In this document: in pieces, positions 63,049-64,000 of the stretch
How the letters are laid out: every line of letters begins with the position of its first letter
Position numbering within the stretch: position 1 is the first letter of the stretch
Assembly (NCBI GenBank): GCA_012959805.1
Contig: DUCN01000078.1
Span: 1 to 64,000, forward strand
Origin: Myxococcales bacterium
Lineage (GTDB): Bacteria; Myxococcota_A; UBA9160; UBA4427
Direction of reading: 5' to 3'
DNA length: 64,000 nt
The notes under the pieces: model-generated
The model's database searches: none
Told to the model about the DNA's origin: nothing
What the model saw: the letters and a program-made list of their open reading frames with translations, nothing else
Translations under genes and position numbers: made by a program

Positions 63049-64000
63049 TTAGTCGACGTCGCTCTTGCGGGTCTTGATCCCGGCTTCCGCCAACAAGTTG
63101 AGCGCAACTTGCCCGAGCGGATATTCACTCTGGTAGACGACTTCGTTCAGCCCCACGTTGATGATCATTTTAGTGCAGAGCAGGCAGGGCGAGAACGTCG
63201 TGTAGATGGTTCCACCCTTCAGCGATACGCCGTGATAGGCGGCCTGGGTGATTGCGTTTTCTTCGCCGTGCGAGCAAAGGCACTCGTCAAGACGCGTTCC
63301 TCCGACGGCCAGATCATTACAGCGTGGACATCCGCCTTCGTTGCAATTGGTCGTGCCCCGCGGCGTTCCGTTGTAGCCGGTCGAAATAATTCGTTTGTCG
63401 AGGGTGACGACCGCCGCCACTTTCCGCTTCACACAGTTGCTGCGCGAGGCGACGACCCGGGCGATCCCCATGAAATACTCGTCCCAACCCGGGCGTGAGA
63501 ATGCGAGATTCTTTCCGACCCAGGTTTGGATCGCCGACTGAAATTCTTCGATGCTCGAATCATTCGCCAGGGTAATACTGGCCAGTTCTTGAACGGCATC
63601 GAGCTGCTGAGCATTCGGATCGTCGCTACCGCGCTCCCTGGCCTCGAGTGTTTCCAGCTCTGCAAGCGTCGTCGGATCTCCGCTGCGGCCGCGACTCTGC
63701 ATCCGGGCAAAACGGGTCTCGATGTTTGCGTCGATCCAGATCAGATGAAAATCCTGACCACAGTTGCGCAGGATCTCGACCTCCACTGGATGTCGAACCG
63801 AATCGATGGCGTAGTTGCGATCCGGCTGAAGTTCCTTTGCGAGCCGCTGCGCCAGCGCGCCGGGGCCGGACTGTCGTCGCATCTCCTGCCCGACTTCGAT
63901 CATGCGTTCGCGTGTCTCGTCCAGACCCCGATCCACCAACTCCCGCCGAATTCCATCCGATAGCGAAAGCACGGAATAGCTTCGCGACCTGAGAAATTCG
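63049..64000 (-). CDS. Two-domain protein: P-loop kinase-like N-terminus + dCMP deaminase (partial, 5' end outside window)
   Basis: Frame stays open to the window edge (EFLRSRSYSVLSLSDGIRREL...); STGYNGTPRGTTNCNEGGCPRCND, CSHGEENAI, FSPCLLCTKMI. Confidence 0.8.
   Translation of the reverse strand, partial: EFLRSRSYSVLSLSDGIRRELVDRGLDETRERMIEVGQEMRRQSGPGALAQRLAKELQPDRNYAIDSVRHPVEVEILRNCGQDFHLIWIDANIETRFARMQSRGRSGDPTTLAELETLEARERGSDDPNAQQLDAVQELASITLANDSSIEEFQSAIQTWVGKNLAFSRPGWDEYFMGIARVVASRSNCVKRKVAAVVTLDKRIISTGYNGTPRGTTNCNEGGCPRCNDLAVGGTRLDECLCSHGEENAITQAAYHGVSLKGGTIYTTFSPCLLCTKMIINVGLNEVVYQSEYPLGQVALNLLAEAGIKTRKSDVD

Overview
Bacterial DNA whose core gene order resembles deltaproteobacteria (my inference, no search run). 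About 1-40.5 kb is dense, mostly minus-strand core sequence: a truncated IMP dehydrogenase, signalling proteins, miaB, a MoxR/vWA pair, ribBA, an MglA-like GTPase, meaB, methylmalonyl-CoA mutase, icmF, MerR, era-rnc-mnmA-cysteine desulfurase, a TsaE-ComEA fusion, nnr-pdxJ-glmM-ybbR-cdaA-ftsH, tilS, then plus-strand acyl-CoA ligase, SDR and DUF3604 genes. From about 40.57 kb to a tRNA-Met(CAU) gene at 60.18-60.26 kb the sequence looks like a decayed genomic island. Copies of the tRNA 3' end occur at 40570-40585 (16 nt) and 57549-57573 (25 nt). The interior holds IS3 and IS1182 remnants, pseudogenes, an mddA-like methyltransferase, an orphan substrate-binding protein next to a pentameric ligand-gated ion-channel homologue, an LpoB operon, a MlaA-alpha/beta hydrolase fusion and PEP-CTERM-type proteins. 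Strongest leads: (1) a small structured RNA gene at about 6935-7106 with promoter, nested helices and terminator; (2) the binding-protein/ligand-gated-channel pair; (3) the tRNA-Met island; (4) the MlaA-hydrolase and TsaE-ComEA fusions. All assignments come from reading motifs in the sequence; no database search was run.
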